Below, in pieces: positions 34,101 to 42,652 of a stretch of 46,582 nt of DNA (positions within the stretch are counted from its first letter, which is position 1; each line of letters starts with the position of its first letter). Source of the stretch: an uncultured Nitrospira sp. GTDB lineage: Bacteria > Nitrospirota > Nitrospiria > Nitrospirales > Nitrospiraceae. Made by a program: the position numbers and the translations under genes. The notes below the pieces were generated by a model that saw only the letters and a list, made by a program, of their open reading frames with translations, was not told the origin of the DNA and did no database searches. The DNA lies in NCBI GenBank assembly GCA_902500755.1, contig CABVRV010000023.1:1-46582 (forward strand). Direction: 5' to 3'.

Positions 34101-34841
34101 TGTCCTGAACTCTCTCGTTAACAAGATCACTTCGATCTCACGAGCTTCACCTTGCAAGGTCTGATAGGTGCGCGCCTGGCGCGCCTGCCGCTCCAGAGAA
34201 TTGAGCTGCTTCTTGACCTCTGCCACAATGTCTCGAACGCGCAAGAGGTTTTGCTGCGTCGCTTCCAGCTTTCTCAACGCCTCGGCCTTCTGTTTCTTGT
34301 AGCGAACAATACCGGCAGTTTCCTCGATGAGCTCACGTCGATCTTGCGGAGAGGCGTTCAAGATCTGATCGATCTGCCCCTGTGCGATCACGGTATGCCC
34401 TTTGCTGCCGGCGCGCGTATCGAGCAACAGGCTACGGATATCTTTCAGCCGACAGTGAATCTTATTGATGAGATACTCGCTCTCGCCATTGCGGTACAGA
34501 CGACGGGTAATCATCAACTCCTGAACTTCCGTCAATTCACTTGGAAGCCCCGAGTTTCCATCCAGTTTCATAGCCGCCTGATCCAACCCACAGATCAGCA
34601 GCGAGACCTCCGCCATGCCCAACGGCTTTCGGACTTCGGTGCCGTTAAAAATGACGTCCTCCATCTTTTCGCTTCTGAGCGTCTTGGTGCTCTGCTCACC
34701 CAGCACCCACAGGATGGCATCGACGACATTGCTCTTCCCGCTCCCATTGGGCCCCACCACGGCAGTGACCCCTTCTGGAAATTCAATTTTGGCCTCAGCG
34801 AACGACTTGAAGCCCAACATATTCAATGATTTCAAGTGCAT
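31161..34841 (-). CDS. smc: Chromosome segregation protein SMC
   Basis: 1226 aa from the ATG at 34841, with AAGGTG 7 nt upstream. The N-terminal head has Walker A GPNGSGKSN. Two long coiled-coil arms flank a hinge (~520-660) that includes GMERAVEAVLGERVRGWFVD and DGDVVDASGIVTGG. The C-terminal head has LSGGEKTLTAMALLFA and Walker B CLLDEIDAPLDEEN. SMC is the condensin ATPase that compacts and segregates the chromosome with ScpA and ScpB, which are not in this window. It is convergent with rlpA, with 60 nt between them and no obvious terminator. Confidence 0.97.
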   Translation of the reverse strand: MHLKSLNMLGFKSFAEAKIEFPEGVTAVVGPNGSGKSNVVDAILWVLGEQSTKTLRSEKMEDVIFNGTEVRKPLGMAEVSLLICGLDQAAMKLDGNSGLPSELTEVQELMITRRLYRNGESEYLINKIHCRLKDIRSLLLDTRAGSKGHTVIAQGQIDQILNASPQDRRELIEETAGIVRYKKQKAEALRKLEATQQNLLRVRDIVAEVKKQLNSLERQARQARTYQTLQGEAREIEVILLTREFRTLRQTLQEVESEVLNLDQQESEKAAEQARLTTELEQARLDAIATADSIGKIREELAGVEQQQAHALTAAEVARNRGQLFSQQQVQESAELDELVRSQEQVAGTLQTIESSLVRLEEDVTLRNQALEELDQEMTQLLDQRAAAVAEEERGRKDVLQLAVLVANTEQSISQLAQRMEGFTNRATRLITERNELQNQREYSIAHHETLREEYGNADRLVATLQADQRAVKEEVAQAVGLIQSLDQIILRRSEELAGLESRLEALQSVVREEMGYGRQGADQGPALKSCEGVRDAVAEWLVIPSGMERAVEAVLGERVRGWFVDEPSVGRRLIRFLQEETLGRGSFIPQRPRWTGGQVQDWWPAIATEPEVVGRAVDLIQTDAARTVARDSLFDRVVIVRSLDHALQLWERHAWSAPTGPILATLDGDVVDASGIVTGGQVQGTPGLLERRREVLDLEAKRQVLVTELDQNKQQRDVVHTQIQELTERDRQLGDSLREAEMQNLSLRKDQEKLQHVLADLDHRVNAVEAEIQEGLTLREQLEQESQSVQAQLSQWIAEKTGQDTLLSRVREGLGLLDQNLRAHQDRVTEARLAAEGLRAKREHEQLNRARVTQQIQETEDRRRVLGEHLDSLNGLIEQSQAEQTRQEALCRELGVTAGQVKENLVAAQERQAQRMAASQAVEGHLDESRRGMSAIRDARMTVEVRRAEIRMQLGTVESTLSGTYQLEPSALIEIASAPSEPASDVHAALGQDTVERSDVELKEQLQKLRDRLDRMGPINLAAISEHQELEERHKFLSAQEQDLSNSIASLKEIIQRIQRTTKEMFATTYDELQQKFTEVFGQFFPGGRAELQLVEETPSENGESSGSDEPGIEIVAQPPGKRLKSITMLSGGEKTLTAMALLFASFLIRPTPFCLLDEIDAPLDEENIGRFTAVLKDLARNAQFLVITHNKRTMSIADSLFGVTMEEPGVSKLVSVRLGELQPA

Positions 34842-35054
34842 CAATTCACCTTTCCATGCACAGATAGAGCGTTCTCATCGGGAAACAAAAATTTCCGGCC
34901 CTTGTACCATAGGGGTTTCAAGAAATCAAAATAAAACACAGCCGATAGGGCCGTACGGGGTCGTGGCTACAATTTATGGGGTACTTCCAGGAAACGCTCT
35001 GACATGGCAAGGCTGCCGCACGCAAGATGCTTAAGGACGTTATCCGCGACCAAA

Positions 35055-36017
35055 CTAGCCGGCAATGCCGGCAACTGATCTCTTGGAGGATTCTATTTGA
35101 ACGAGTTCCTTCGGCAGAAGGAACTCGACGTCTTCCTCAATAACCGTCAGTTCTTCAACCTCGGATGGTTCCGACACTTTCAAGAACGCCACCACTTCGG
35201 TCACGAGAATTTCCGGCGCTGAAGCGCCGGCAGCGATCCCGACCGCCTTGGCCCCTTCTAACCATACTGGATTAATGTCCGCGGCAGAATCAATGAGATA
35301 GGATGGAATGCCGCACTGCTCCCCCAACTCCCGCAGCCGGTTGGAATTGGAACTGTTCGGCGAGCCGATGACCAGAATGACATCCACGAGGCGGGACAAC
35401 TCCTTAACCGCATTCTGTCGGTTCTGTGTCGCGTAACAGATATCTTCCTGATGTGGTCCCTTGATGTTGGGAAACCGTTGATGCAGCGCGCCGACGATGT
35501 CTCGGCACTCATCCACACTCAGCGTCGTTTGCGTGACATACGACAGATTGACCGTGCTCTCGACTTGCAGCTTTTCCACATCGTTGACAGACGACACCAG
35601 GTGAAATTTGTCGGGGACCTGGCCCAACGTTCCAATGACCTCCGGGTGGCCGGCATGCCCGATGAGGATCAGCTCATACCCCTGCGTATAATCGCGGTTC
35701 ACTTCGTTATGAACTTTGATGACCAGCGGGCAAGTCGCATCGATCACGTGCAAGCGCCGACGATTGGCTTCCTCCCAAACCGACTTGGCTACGCCATGCG
35801 CGCTGAAGATGACGACCGATCCCTCCGGAACTTCGTTTAATTCCTCCACAAAAACCGCGCCTTTTTGCCTGAGCGACTTCACGACATGACGGCTGTGGAC
35901 GATCTCATGGCGTACATAAATGGGAGCGCCATATTTCTTCAACGAAAGCTCCACGATTTCGATTGCCCGATCGACACCGGCGCAAAACCCACGGGGATTG
36001 GCGAGGTATATCTTCAT
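35055..36017 (-). CDS. ispH: 4-hydroxy-3-methylbut-2-enyl diphosphate reductase IspH (LytB)
   Basis: 320 aa. It is the last MEP-pathway enzyme, converting HMBPP to IPP and DMAPP with a 4Fe-4S cluster. The three cluster Cys are C12 (PRGFCAGV), C96 (DATCPLV) and C194 ([11 protein letters not shown]). His41 in HEIVHS and HAGHPEV (His124 and Glu126) are the conserved active-site residues. A ~30-residue acidic C-terminal extension follows the core. It is monocistronic and separated from dxs-ispG by about 15 kb. Confidence 0.97.
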   Translation of the reverse strand: MKIYLANPRGFCAGVDRAIEIVELSLKKYGAPIYVRHEIVHSRHVVKSLRQKGAVFVEELNEVPEGSVVIFSAHGVAKSVWEEANRRRLHVIDATCPLVIKVHNEVNRDYTQGYELILIGHAGHPEVIGTLGQVPDKFHLVSSVNDVEKLQVESTVNLSYVTQTTLSVDECRDIVGALHQRFPNIKGPHQEDICYATQNRQNAVKELSRLVDVILVIGSPNSSNSNRLRELGEQCGIPSYLIDSAADINPVWLEGAKAVGIAAGASAPEILVTEVVAFLKVSEPSEVEELTVIEEDVEFLLPKELVQIESSKRSVAGIAG

Positions 36018-36269
36018 GGTCGTACGTCGCTCCTTAGCTCAGTGCTCGAACAAAGAAGTCTTATCAGGGATGAGGGTTCACGATACGTCAGATCCATGGG
36101 GCCCGTCAACAGAATTGCCGCCATCTCCGTGGGGCCATCTTGCTCCCATTCATGGTGAGGTCATACCGGAGTGCCCAGCTACACACGTATCATTCATAAT
36201 GAGATGCATAAAGCGATGAAGATCTCAGCTGAAGTGAACTACCACCTTTCAGATCCCTTGCCCATCCAC

Positions 36270-36298
36270 TTGACTCTCTCTGCCCTCCCTCGTACGCT
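36270..36298 (+). promoter_or_regulatory. Promoter-like element upstream of the orphan small protein
   Basis: TTGACT (36270-36275), 17 nt of C/T-rich spacer and TACGCT (36293-36298). The element is strikingly like the one at 36924-36952: same -10, -35 differing in one base, and 13 of 17 spacer positions equal. The rest of the 36018-36385 gap shows nothing I can name. Confidence 0.45.
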
Positions 36299-36385
36299 CA
36301 CTGCCTGTTAAGCGCTCATTTCTATTTATGGAGACATGAAGCATTTCCCTCTGCGTTTCTAAATATCGAAAAGGAGGCCCTTCAT

Positions 36386-36793
36386 ATGGCTCAACGACCT
36401 TTTCAAACGGGCGCGGCAGTCAACCTGAGCGGCGGAGAAGACAGCAAGGAAGTTGTTGTCTATACCGTTCCGGCCATAAAGCGGTTTCATGTCAAATGTC
36501 TCGGCGTCAATGGGTTTGGGCATCCCAATCAACCTCTCTTTTACGCAGTCCACGTCACAACAGGATCGAGAACGGGCATCTATCCTGTTGCACTCAACGG
36601 CGTAGCAGAGATCGCCGAGCCTGAATTTCCAGTGCGGTATTTCGGAAGCCAGGAAATCCTTCTCTACGCAGATCCGGGCTCCGACCTCATCTTCACCGTC
36701 GCACGCAAGGATACAACGGGCAACGTCAGGGTCTTCATCGATCTCTGCGGAATTCTCGTTGACGTGGGAACGAGGAGCCGAGCAGATCGGTGA
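36386..36793 (+). CDS. Small beta-rich protein of unknown function
   Basis: 135 aa with an excellent AGGAGG ribosome site 8 nt before the ATG, so it is very likely translated well. There is no signal peptide or membrane helix. The sequence alternates short hydrophobic strands (EVVVYTVPAIKRFHVKCLGV, PLFYAVHVTTG, PVRYFGSQEILLYAD, VRVFIDLCGILVDVG), suggesting a single beta-sandwich domain. I recognise no family. Its promoter-like element nearly repeats that of the two-component regulator gene just downstream. Confidence 0.7.
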   Translation: MAQRPFQTGAAVNLSGGEDSKEVVVYTVPAIKRFHVKCLGVNGFGHPNQPLFYAVHVTTGSRTGIYPVALNGVAEIAEPEFPVRYFGSQEILLYADPGSDLIFTVARKDTTGNVRVFIDLCGILVDVGTRSRADR

Positions 36794-36923
36794 TCAGGAG
36801 AGATGAGTTCTGCTTCCAACGATTCGAAGTGATTCACCGTACAGGGCCATCGAGTGCGGCCGTGGCCTACAAATAATCTGTCGGCAGTGAGCCATCCTCA
36901 ACCTCCGCCTTACCGCCGGTTAC

Positions 36924-36952
36924 TTGACAGCCTCTCCCCTCCCCCGTACGCT
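36924..36952 (+). promoter_or_regulatory. Promoter of the two-component operon, nearly leaderless
   Basis: TTGACA (36924-36929), a 17-nt pyrimidine-rich spacer and TACGCT (36947-36952) lie only 9 nt before the ATG at 36962. The leader would be about 2-3 nt, leaving no room for a ribosome site. Confidence 0.5.
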
Positions 36953-36961
36953 GAGATCCGT

Positions 36962-37672
36962 ATGGGTAGCATTACGCACAAGAAAATCCTGATCGTCGAA
37001 GACGAGCGGGATATTCTGCACCTGGTCAAACATTACCTCGAGAAAGAAGGCTTTCGAACCGTCATCGCGATGACCGGGCTCGAAGCCCTGAAGAAAGTCA
37101 CGGAGGATAAACCCGATCTCGTGGTCCTTGATCTCATGTTGCCGGAGATGGACGGCCTGGAAGTCTGCACGCGTCTGCGTTCCGCTCCTGACACCGCGAT
37201 GCTACCGATCATCATGCTGACGGCCAAGGCCGAAGAGTCAGACACGATCGTCGGGCTGGAACTGGGCGCGGATGACTACGTGACCAAGCCGTTCAGCCCG
37301 AAAACGCTGGTCGCCCGCCTCAAAGCCCTACTACGGCGCGTCGAGCGCACACCTGAGACCGCGCCCAACCTCTACCGTTATGAGACGCTCACGATGAATC
37401 TCTCCCGCCATGAAGTCAACCTTGGTAAACATGAGGTGACCTTGACTGCCAAGGAATTCGGCTTGCTCGAGCATTTACTTCGCCATCGAGGTCGCGTGCT
37501 CACCCGCGAGGTGTTGCTCAATGCCGTGTGGGGATACGACTATTATGGAACAACGAGAACGGTCGATGTGCATATCCGTCGACTCAAACAAAAACTCCCG
37601 CTCCTTGAAGAAGCCATCGTGTCCGTCAAATCACTCGGATACAAACTGAAAGATGTAGACGAACCAGGATGA
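36962..37672 (+). CDS. OmpR/PhoB-family response regulator
   Basis: 236 aa from the ATG at 36962. The upstream part of the open frame is promoter sequence. The receiver domain has acidic residues in VEDERD, the phospho-acceptor D57 (VVLDLMLPEMDG) and K109 (TKPFSP). The winged-helix DNA-binding domain ends with LTREVLLNAVWGYDYYGTTRTVDVHIRRLKQKL. Its stop overlaps the kinase start as ATGA. Domain layout matches PhoB, but no phosphate-uptake genes are nearby, so the signal is unknown. Confidence 0.93.
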   Translation: MGSITHKKILIVEDERDILHLVKHYLEKEGFRTVIAMTGLEALKKVTEDKPDLVVLDLMLPEMDGLEVCTRLRSAPDTAMLPIIMLTAKAEESDTIVGLELGADDYVTKPFSPKTLVARLKALLRRVERTPETAPNLYRYETLTMNLSRHEVNLGKHEVTLTAKEFGLLEHLLRHRGRVLTREVLLNAVWGYDYYGTTRTVDVHIRRLKQKLPLLEEAIVSVKSLGYKLKDVDEPG

Positions 37673-39522
37673 CGTGGTCGATCCGCTGGAAGGTCATGAT
37701 CGGAACGCAGATGGCAGTGGTCTGTGGCCTGCTGATCGCCGGCGTGATGACAGTCCAAGCCCTCGAGCGACAGCGCTTGGCGCAATTGGGAGAGGTGCTG
37801 GAGGCGAAAACCAAACTCGTCGAGTATGGGTTCCAGCCTCTTCTTAACAGAGATCGTTCATCCCTCCCCCCTGCTCAACTTCGGGAAACCGCGCGCGAAC
37901 TCGGCACCCGAGCCGTGGCTCGGGTAACATTGATCGCCGCAGATGGAGTCGTGCTCGCCGATAGCGCCGTTCAAAGCGCCGAACTCACCGTCATCGAAGA
38001 TCACAACGCTCGCCCGGACATCGATCAAGCTTTTTCCACGGGACAGGGTATCCGCTCCAGTCACACCACCGGCGAACGGACGATGTATCGTGCTGTCCTC
38101 ATAAAAACTGCTCAGGAGACTTCACCACTTGTCCTACGGGTAGAGATTCCAATGGTGGTGCTTGATCGCGAACTCTCGGAGGTACGAGAGCATCTTTTTC
38201 TGGCGCTTGGCTTGGCGATCCTCGTCGCCTTCACACTCAGCGTCTGGTTGGCACACAGCATGACCAAGCCGCTTTCGGATATCGCCTTGGCTGCGCGCCA
38301 ACTGGGTACCGGTAACCACACCCTCCGTATCCGGACGACCGCACAAGATGAAGTCGGCCTGCTGGCCTCCACACTGAATCACATGACCGACCAGTTCCAG
38401 GCCAAGATCGACGAACTCTCAGAAGATCGCACTCAACTCCTGGCCGTCCTGACATCGATGGTTGAAGGCGTCATGGTCTTGGACTATCGCGGCCATGTCT
38501 TGCAGGTCAATCCGGCGCTGGAACGGATGTTCAGCATCTCCCGTATCGAAGCGCGCGGTCGTCCCTGCACCGAGTTATTTCGTCATCAGCAGCTCAACGA
38601 ATTGGTAGCCTTCATCCTTCAATCACCGGCGCATCATCAGGATGAAATTGTGCTGCCGCTTACAGGGCGGTGCCTGCAGATTGAAGCCTCCCCTGCAGGA
38701 GGAAAGCGAGAGAATGAAGCGTGTGTGGTGTTGGTCTTCCACGATATTACGGAGCTGCGGCGGTTGGAGAAGATCAGGAAAGATTTTGTGGCAAATGTCT
38801 CCCACGAACTTCGTACTCCGCTCACATCCATCAAAGGGTACGTCGAGGCTCTGCTCGACGGCGCCAAGGACGATCCCGTTGCATCTAAGAATTTTTTGGA
38901 CATCATCCTCAAACAAAGCGATCGGCTGAATCTGATCATCGAAGACCTCCTAGAATTGTCGAAGATCGAATCAGGCCGCGTCTCGTTGAAAGAAGAACCG
39001 CTTGAACTGCTGGCCTTGGTTGAGCGGACACTCTCGGTGGTGAAACCCATGGCCGACAAGAAACACCATCACCTCATCACAGCGATCATGCCGTCGCTCC
39101 CCCCTGTGGCAGGTGACGAAGGCCGGCTTGCACAAGTTTTGACCAATCTGCTCGATAACGCGATCAAGTATACGCCAGCGGGTGGAACCATTACGGTCAG
39201 CGCCGCCTTGGCTCCTTCCCCGAGAACCTCTGAGCGACCGGCCACGGCCATTGATCTGAGCGTCGCCGATACTGGGATCGGGATCCCTGAACAAGACCGA
39301 CCTCGTGTCTTCGAACGTTTTTATCGTGTCGACAAGGCGCGCTCGCGTGAATTGGGGGGAACGGGGTTGGGCTTGGCGATCGTGAAACACATCGTCGAAG
39401 GGCATGGCGGGCATGTATGGGTGGAGGCGAATTATCCCCAGGGCAATCGTTTTGTCGTTCGCCTGCCACTCGGAGGCAAAGCCCGCGGCCCCAGTTCTAT
39501 GACTGAAGCCGGCAAGATCTAG
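37669..39522 (+). CDS. PhoR-like sensor histidine kinase
   Basis: 617 aa. It has a transmembrane helix at ~10-30, a periplasmic sensor of ~145 residues, a second helix at ~178-196, HAMP (~197-250) and a PAS-like segment (~256-360). The HisKA phospho-acceptor is H379 (NVSHELRTPL). The HATPase has N-box NLLDNAIKYT (N497), DTGIGIPEQD and GGTGLGLAIVKH. Architecture and order match PhoR. It is co-translated with the regulator. Confidence 0.94.
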   Translation: MTWSIRWKVMIGTQMAVVCGLLIAGVMTVQALERQRLAQLGEVLEAKTKLVEYGFQPLLNRDRSSLPPAQLRETARELGTRAVARVTLIAADGVVLADSAVQSAELTVIEDHNARPDIDQAFSTGQGIRSSHTTGERTMYRAVLIKTAQETSPLVLRVEIPMVVLDRELSEVREHLFLALGLAILVAFTLSVWLAHSMTKPLSDIALAARQLGTGNHTLRIRTTAQDEVGLLASTLNHMTDQFQAKIDELSEDRTQLLAVLTSMVEGVMVLDYRGHVLQVNPALERMFSISRIEARGRPCTELFRHQQLNELVAFILQSPAHHQDEIVLPLTGRCLQIEASPAGGKRENEACVVLVFHDITELRRLEKIRKDFVANVSHELRTPLTSIKGYVEALLDGAKDDPVASKNFLDIILKQSDRLNLIIEDLLELSKIESGRVSLKEEPLELLALVERTLSVVKPMADKKHHHLITAIMPSLPPVAGDEGRLAQVLTNLLDNAIKYTPAGGTITVSAALAPSPRTSERPATAIDLSVADTGIGIPEQDRPRVFERFYRVDKARSRELGGTGLGLAIVKHIVEGHGGHVWVEANYPQGNRFVVRLPLGGKARGPSSMTEAGKI

Positions 39523-39631
39523 AACCAAGATGACCGCTTGGGATGAACAACGCTCGTGCGAGCTTCTCTATAATCGAGCAGGCGCCATCGCGATCTTATT
39601 GCGTACGAAGGTCTCGATTGCCTAGACCCCC

Positions 39632-40624
39632 TTACCAGCGAACAAGACTGGTGGCCCACGTCAGGCCACCGCCAAAACTACCAAAGAGCACTAGATCTCC
39701 TGGCAAGATTTTCCCACTGCGCACCGCATCATCGAGCGCAATTGGAAGCGATGCAGAGGACGTATTACCATACCGTTCGATCACCGATGCCACGCAGTCG
39801 GGCCTGACACCTAAACGGTCTGCGATTTGAGACAAGATGCGCCCGTTCGCCTGATGAAGAACCACCTGCTTAACATCCTCTGTACGAACGCCGAACTCTT
39901 TCAAGACATCCATCACCGCGCGCTCCACTCGTCGAACGGCCAACCGAAAGAGCGGTGCCCCCCGCATGCGGAGCGTATGCCCCCCCGTTTTCAAGGTCTC
40001 GGAAGACAACGGCACCCTCGATCCTCCGTTATGAACACGGATGAGTCCATGGTGCGCCCCATCGGCATATAACTTCGTGCCGAGAATCCCTCGCCGCTCA
40101 GGGTTGTGACCTTCTTCACCTCGAACGATGACGGCTCCAGCTCCGTCTCCAAACAACAGCGTCGTGGCTTCATCCTGGAGATCGAGGGATCGCGACTTTA
40201 CCTCCGACGCGATCACGAGACAAGTCTGCACGTGGTTGCTCTGGATCATGGCTTGCGCTATGGAAAGGCCGTACAAAAACCCCGAGCAGGACGCAGACAC
40301 ATCAAAGGCTCCCACCTGCCGACATCCCAAACCTCGCTGAACGGAGCACGCGGTTGAAGGAAACGCCATATCGGGAGATGTCGTGGACAAGATGATGGTA
40401 TCGATGGAGGAAGGCGAACATCCAGCAGCATCGAGGGCCCGACGCCCTGCATCAATGGCCATATCGGATGACGCTTCCTGCTCTGCAGCCCAACGACGCG
40501 TCTGAATACCGGTGAGTCGTTCAATACCAGCCGGAGAGACCCCAGTCATGCGGGCGATCTCCTCGTTGGTGACAACACGGGACGGAAGATAGCTGCCAGT
40601 TCCAATGATCCGCGGTCGAAGCAT
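39632..40624 (-). CDS. fabH: 3-oxoacyl-[acyl-carrier-protein] synthase III
   Basis: 330 aa. It condenses acetyl-CoA (or a branched primer) with malonyl-ACP to start fatty-acid synthesis. The catalytic triad is C113 (VSASCSGFLYGL), H257 (VVLHQANGRI) and N287 (YGNTSSAS). GTGSYLP at the N-terminus is typical. The AGGAG site is only 1 nt from the ATG, closer than normal. It stands alone rather than in a fab cluster, so it may be a second KASIII. It is convergent with the kinase gene. Confidence 0.93.
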   Translation of the reverse strand: MLRPRIIGTGSYLPSRVVTNEEIARMTGVSPAGIERLTGIQTRRWAAEQEASSDMAIDAGRRALDAAGCSPSSIDTIILSTTSPDMAFPSTACSVQRGLGCRQVGAFDVSASCSGFLYGLSIAQAMIQSNHVQTCLVIASEVKSRSLDLQDEATTLLFGDGAGAVIVRGEEGHNPERRGILGTKLYADGAHHGLIRVHNGGSRVPLSSETLKTGGHTLRMRGAPLFRLAVRRVERAVMDVLKEFGVRTEDVKQVVLHQANGRILSQIADRLGVRPDCVASVIERYGNTSSASLPIALDDAVRSGKILPGDLVLFGSFGGGLTWATSLVRW

Positions 40625-40688
40625 TCTCCTAAACCATTACGATTTCTGGCAAAATTGATCAGGTTGTAGAAAGCGAGTCTCCGGCTGG

Positions 40689-40717
40689 ATTATAGGGAGC
40701 ATGAGTAGACAGGTCAA
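40689..40717 (-). promoter_or_regulatory. fabH: Consensus sigma70 promoter of fabH
   Basis: On the minus strand, TTGACC (40717-40712), 17 nt and a perfect TATAAT (40694-40689). The expected start is near 40682, leaving a leader of about 58 nt. This is the best consensus promoter in the window. Confidence 0.7.
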
Positions 40718-40734
40718 CCAAACCACGCATGTGA

Positions 40735-40763
40735 TTGATTTTTACCTGTTTCCTTGCTATGTG
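40735..40763 (+). promoter_or_regulatory. Promoter of the BamD-like gene, likely leaderless
   Basis: TTGATT (40735-40740), 17 nt and TATGTG (40758-40763) lie 8 nt before the ATG at 40772. There is no ribosome site between them. It is divergent from the fabH promoter. Confidence 0.4.
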
Positions 40764-40771
40764 TGTCGCAT

Positions 40772-41761
40772 ATGAGTTCCTTCGGGTTTCGTCTCGCGGT
40801 TCATCCGCCATCCAAATTCTCACGTTTGCGACTGGCCGGGTATTTGACCCTTGGGTCACTTTTTCTAGTCTCCTGCGCCGGTGATATTTCCCCAAGCGAC
40901 GTGCGGAGCGGACTCAAAAAAGTCATCAGTGGAACGGACGAGCAAATTTTTATCGGTGATACCGTCGACAATCACTACCACCCCAACGTGATCATGAAGC
41001 GGGGGGAAGCGTATTTTGAGAAGGAAGAGTATGCGGAGGCCTTAGTGGAGTACAACCACTTCATGGACCTTCATCGCAATCACGTGCTAGCTCCCTACGC
41101 CGCATTCAGAATCGGAGAAATTCATTTCAAGATGGCCAAGACGATCGATCGGGACCCCGAACCGATGCAGAAGGCCATCACGGCATTCGAACAGATGAGA
41201 AAAGACTTCCCCGGCAGCCGCTATGATGCGCAGGCGCAACAAAAACTTGAGGAGTGTCACAATTGGATCGCTCAGATGCATCTCTTCGTGGGGCAATTTT
41301 ATTACCGACGGGGGTCCTATCTTGCCGCCGCTCATCGGTTCGGACAGGTCATCAAAACCTATCCGGATAAGCCGGTTGCCTCCGATGCATTGTATTTCCA
41401 GGCCAAGGCATACCATGAAATGGGAGCCGACGATTGGGCCAGGGACAATCTTGTCGTACTCTTGGACAAACATCCAAACAGCACAGCATCCGAAGCCGGG
41501 ACCACGTTATTGGAGAAAATCGGCGAGACACGCCCCAATACGCTTCTTGCGCAGAAGTCAGATCCGGTTTCCCTTTCAGATGCCGGCTCGGCGATCATCC
41601 TAAGCAGCCGACCGCCTACCCCCAACGGACCATCTGTTTCTTCCTCACCATCTTCGATAGGGACTCTCGGCATTCCCTCATCGTTCGACCGCCTTAGTTC
41701 TCCCACCTCGAGTGCGTTCGGAAACGCTTTCACGGTCTGCCGCCTTGGCGCCTGGTGCTGA
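40772..41761 (+). CDS. bamD: BamD-like outer-membrane assembly lipoprotein
   Basis: 329 aa from the ATG at 40772. A long basic N-terminus leads to the lipobox LVSC. Five TPR-like helical repeats follow: YFEKEEYAEALVEYNHFMDLHRNH, YAAFRIGEIHF, AITAFEQMRKDFPGSRYDAQAQQKL, YYRRGSYLAAAHRFGQVIKTYPD and ALYFQAKAYHEMGADDWARDNL. BamD links BamA to the other subunits of the beta-barrel assembly machine. The last ~70 residues are a Ser/Pro-rich disordered tail not seen in the usual ~245-aa BamD. Confidence 0.85.
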   Translation: MSSFGFRLAVHPPSKFSRLRLAGYLTLGSLFLVSCAGDISPSDVRSGLKKVISGTDEQIFIGDTVDNHYHPNVIMKRGEAYFEKEEYAEALVEYNHFMDLHRNHVLAPYAAFRIGEIHFKMAKTIDRDPEPMQKAITAFEQMRKDFPGSRYDAQAQQKLEECHNWIAQMHLFVGQFYYRRGSYLAAAHRFGQVIKTYPDKPVASDALYFQAKAYHEMGADDWARDNLVVLLDKHPNSTASEAGTTLLEKIGETRPNTLLAQKSDPVSLSDAGSAIILSSRPPTPNGPSVSSSPSSIGTLGIPSSFDRLSSPTSSAFGNAFTVCRLGAWC

Positions 41762-41842
41762 TTCAGTCATCACTGATTGGGAAGCCAAGGAAATGCCTCT
41801 GTCAACGAGGCAACGGAAGGTGAACGGTTAGGGGGTATAGGT

Positions 41843-41865
41843 TGTGCTTTCTACCTGGAAGCACA
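41843..41865. other. Hairpin in the convergent bamD-ccdA gap
   Basis: TGTGCTT and AAGCACA form a 7-bp stem around 9 nt. A second hairpin, GCCTC/GAGGC, lies just before it. Neither has a T-run, so neither is a clear intrinsic terminator. Confidence 0.25.
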
Positions 41866-41903
41866 CGAGCAAAGCTGAGAGTGGCGTTCGAGACCAGCAC
41901 TCA

Positions 41904-42650
41904 CTACTGTCCCAGGTACCACCCGATTCCATAGCGCTCCAAGAAACTCGTCACCATCGTGAGTGAGTTCGCATAAATCATCACACCGACCAGGACCAGC
42001 ATAACCCCGCTTACCGTTGAAACTCCCCACAAATAGGCTCGCACTTCTTTGAAATAGGCCAGAAATCGATCCACACCTAATGCCGTAAGGAACAACGGTA
42101 ACCCCAACCCTAGCGAGTAACATGTTAGTAGCACAACGCCGCTGAGAAGAGAGTCGGTCGTACTCGCGTAGAGAAGAATTGATCCCAGCACCGGTCCGAC
42201 GCAGGGTGTCCACCCTGCGGCAAAGGCCACTCCGATCAAGAACGATCCCAAGTACCCAGCCGGCCTGTTGCGGAATTGAAATCGATGTTCCATCTTTAGG
42301 AACTTGAGATTCAAAATCCCGAGCAGATAGAGCCCGAACACGATGATCAGGATGCCGCCGACGCGGCGAATGAGGTCCTGATGGGTGATTAAGATTTGTC
42401 CCAGAAAGCTTGCCGACGCCCCGAACGCGATAAAGACTGAGGAAAAGCCGGCGATGAACAGCAGGGAGTTCGCGACGATCGCCTTCTTGAATTTCATCCG
42501 CTCAGAGGCATCGGTAAGCTGCTCGACTGAAAGCCCCGTGATGTATGAGATATAGCTTGGCACTAACGGCAGGACGCAAGGAGACACAAATGAGAGAAGT
42601 CCTGCAGAGAAGGCGGCGATAAGGGAAATCTGTGGGATCGATTGCGTCAT
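41904..42650 (-). CDS. ccdA: Cytochrome c biogenesis protein CcdA (DsbD-type transmembrane electron carrier)
   Basis: 248 aa with six membrane helices. It moves reducing equivalents from cytoplasmic thioredoxin to periplasmic thiol-redox proteins that keep apocytochrome CxxCH cysteines reduced. The two redox-active Cys are in FVSPCVLPLVPSYISY and AAGWTPCVGPVLGSIL. It begins 2 nt after the stop of the thioredoxin-like gene and clearly works with it. Confidence 0.94.
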   Translation of the reverse strand: MTQSIPQISLIAAFSAGLLSFVSPCVLPLVPSYISYITGLSVEQLTDASERMKFKKAIVANSLLFIAGFSSVFIAFGASASFLGQILITHQDLIRRVGGILIIVFGLYLLGILNLKFLKMEHRFQFRNRPAGYLGSFLIGVAFAAGWTPCVGPVLGSILLYASTTDSLLSGVVLLTCYSLGLGLPLFLTALGVDRFLAYFKEVRAYLWGVSTVSGVMLVLVGVMIYANSLTMVTSFLERYGIGWYLGQ

Positions 42651-42652
42651 CG

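Noticed and set aside
35058-35072. GCCGGC-AAT-GCCGGC as a terminator of ispH
   Set aside because: It lies inside the ispH coding end, each half is itself a palindrome, and no T-run follows on the minus strand.
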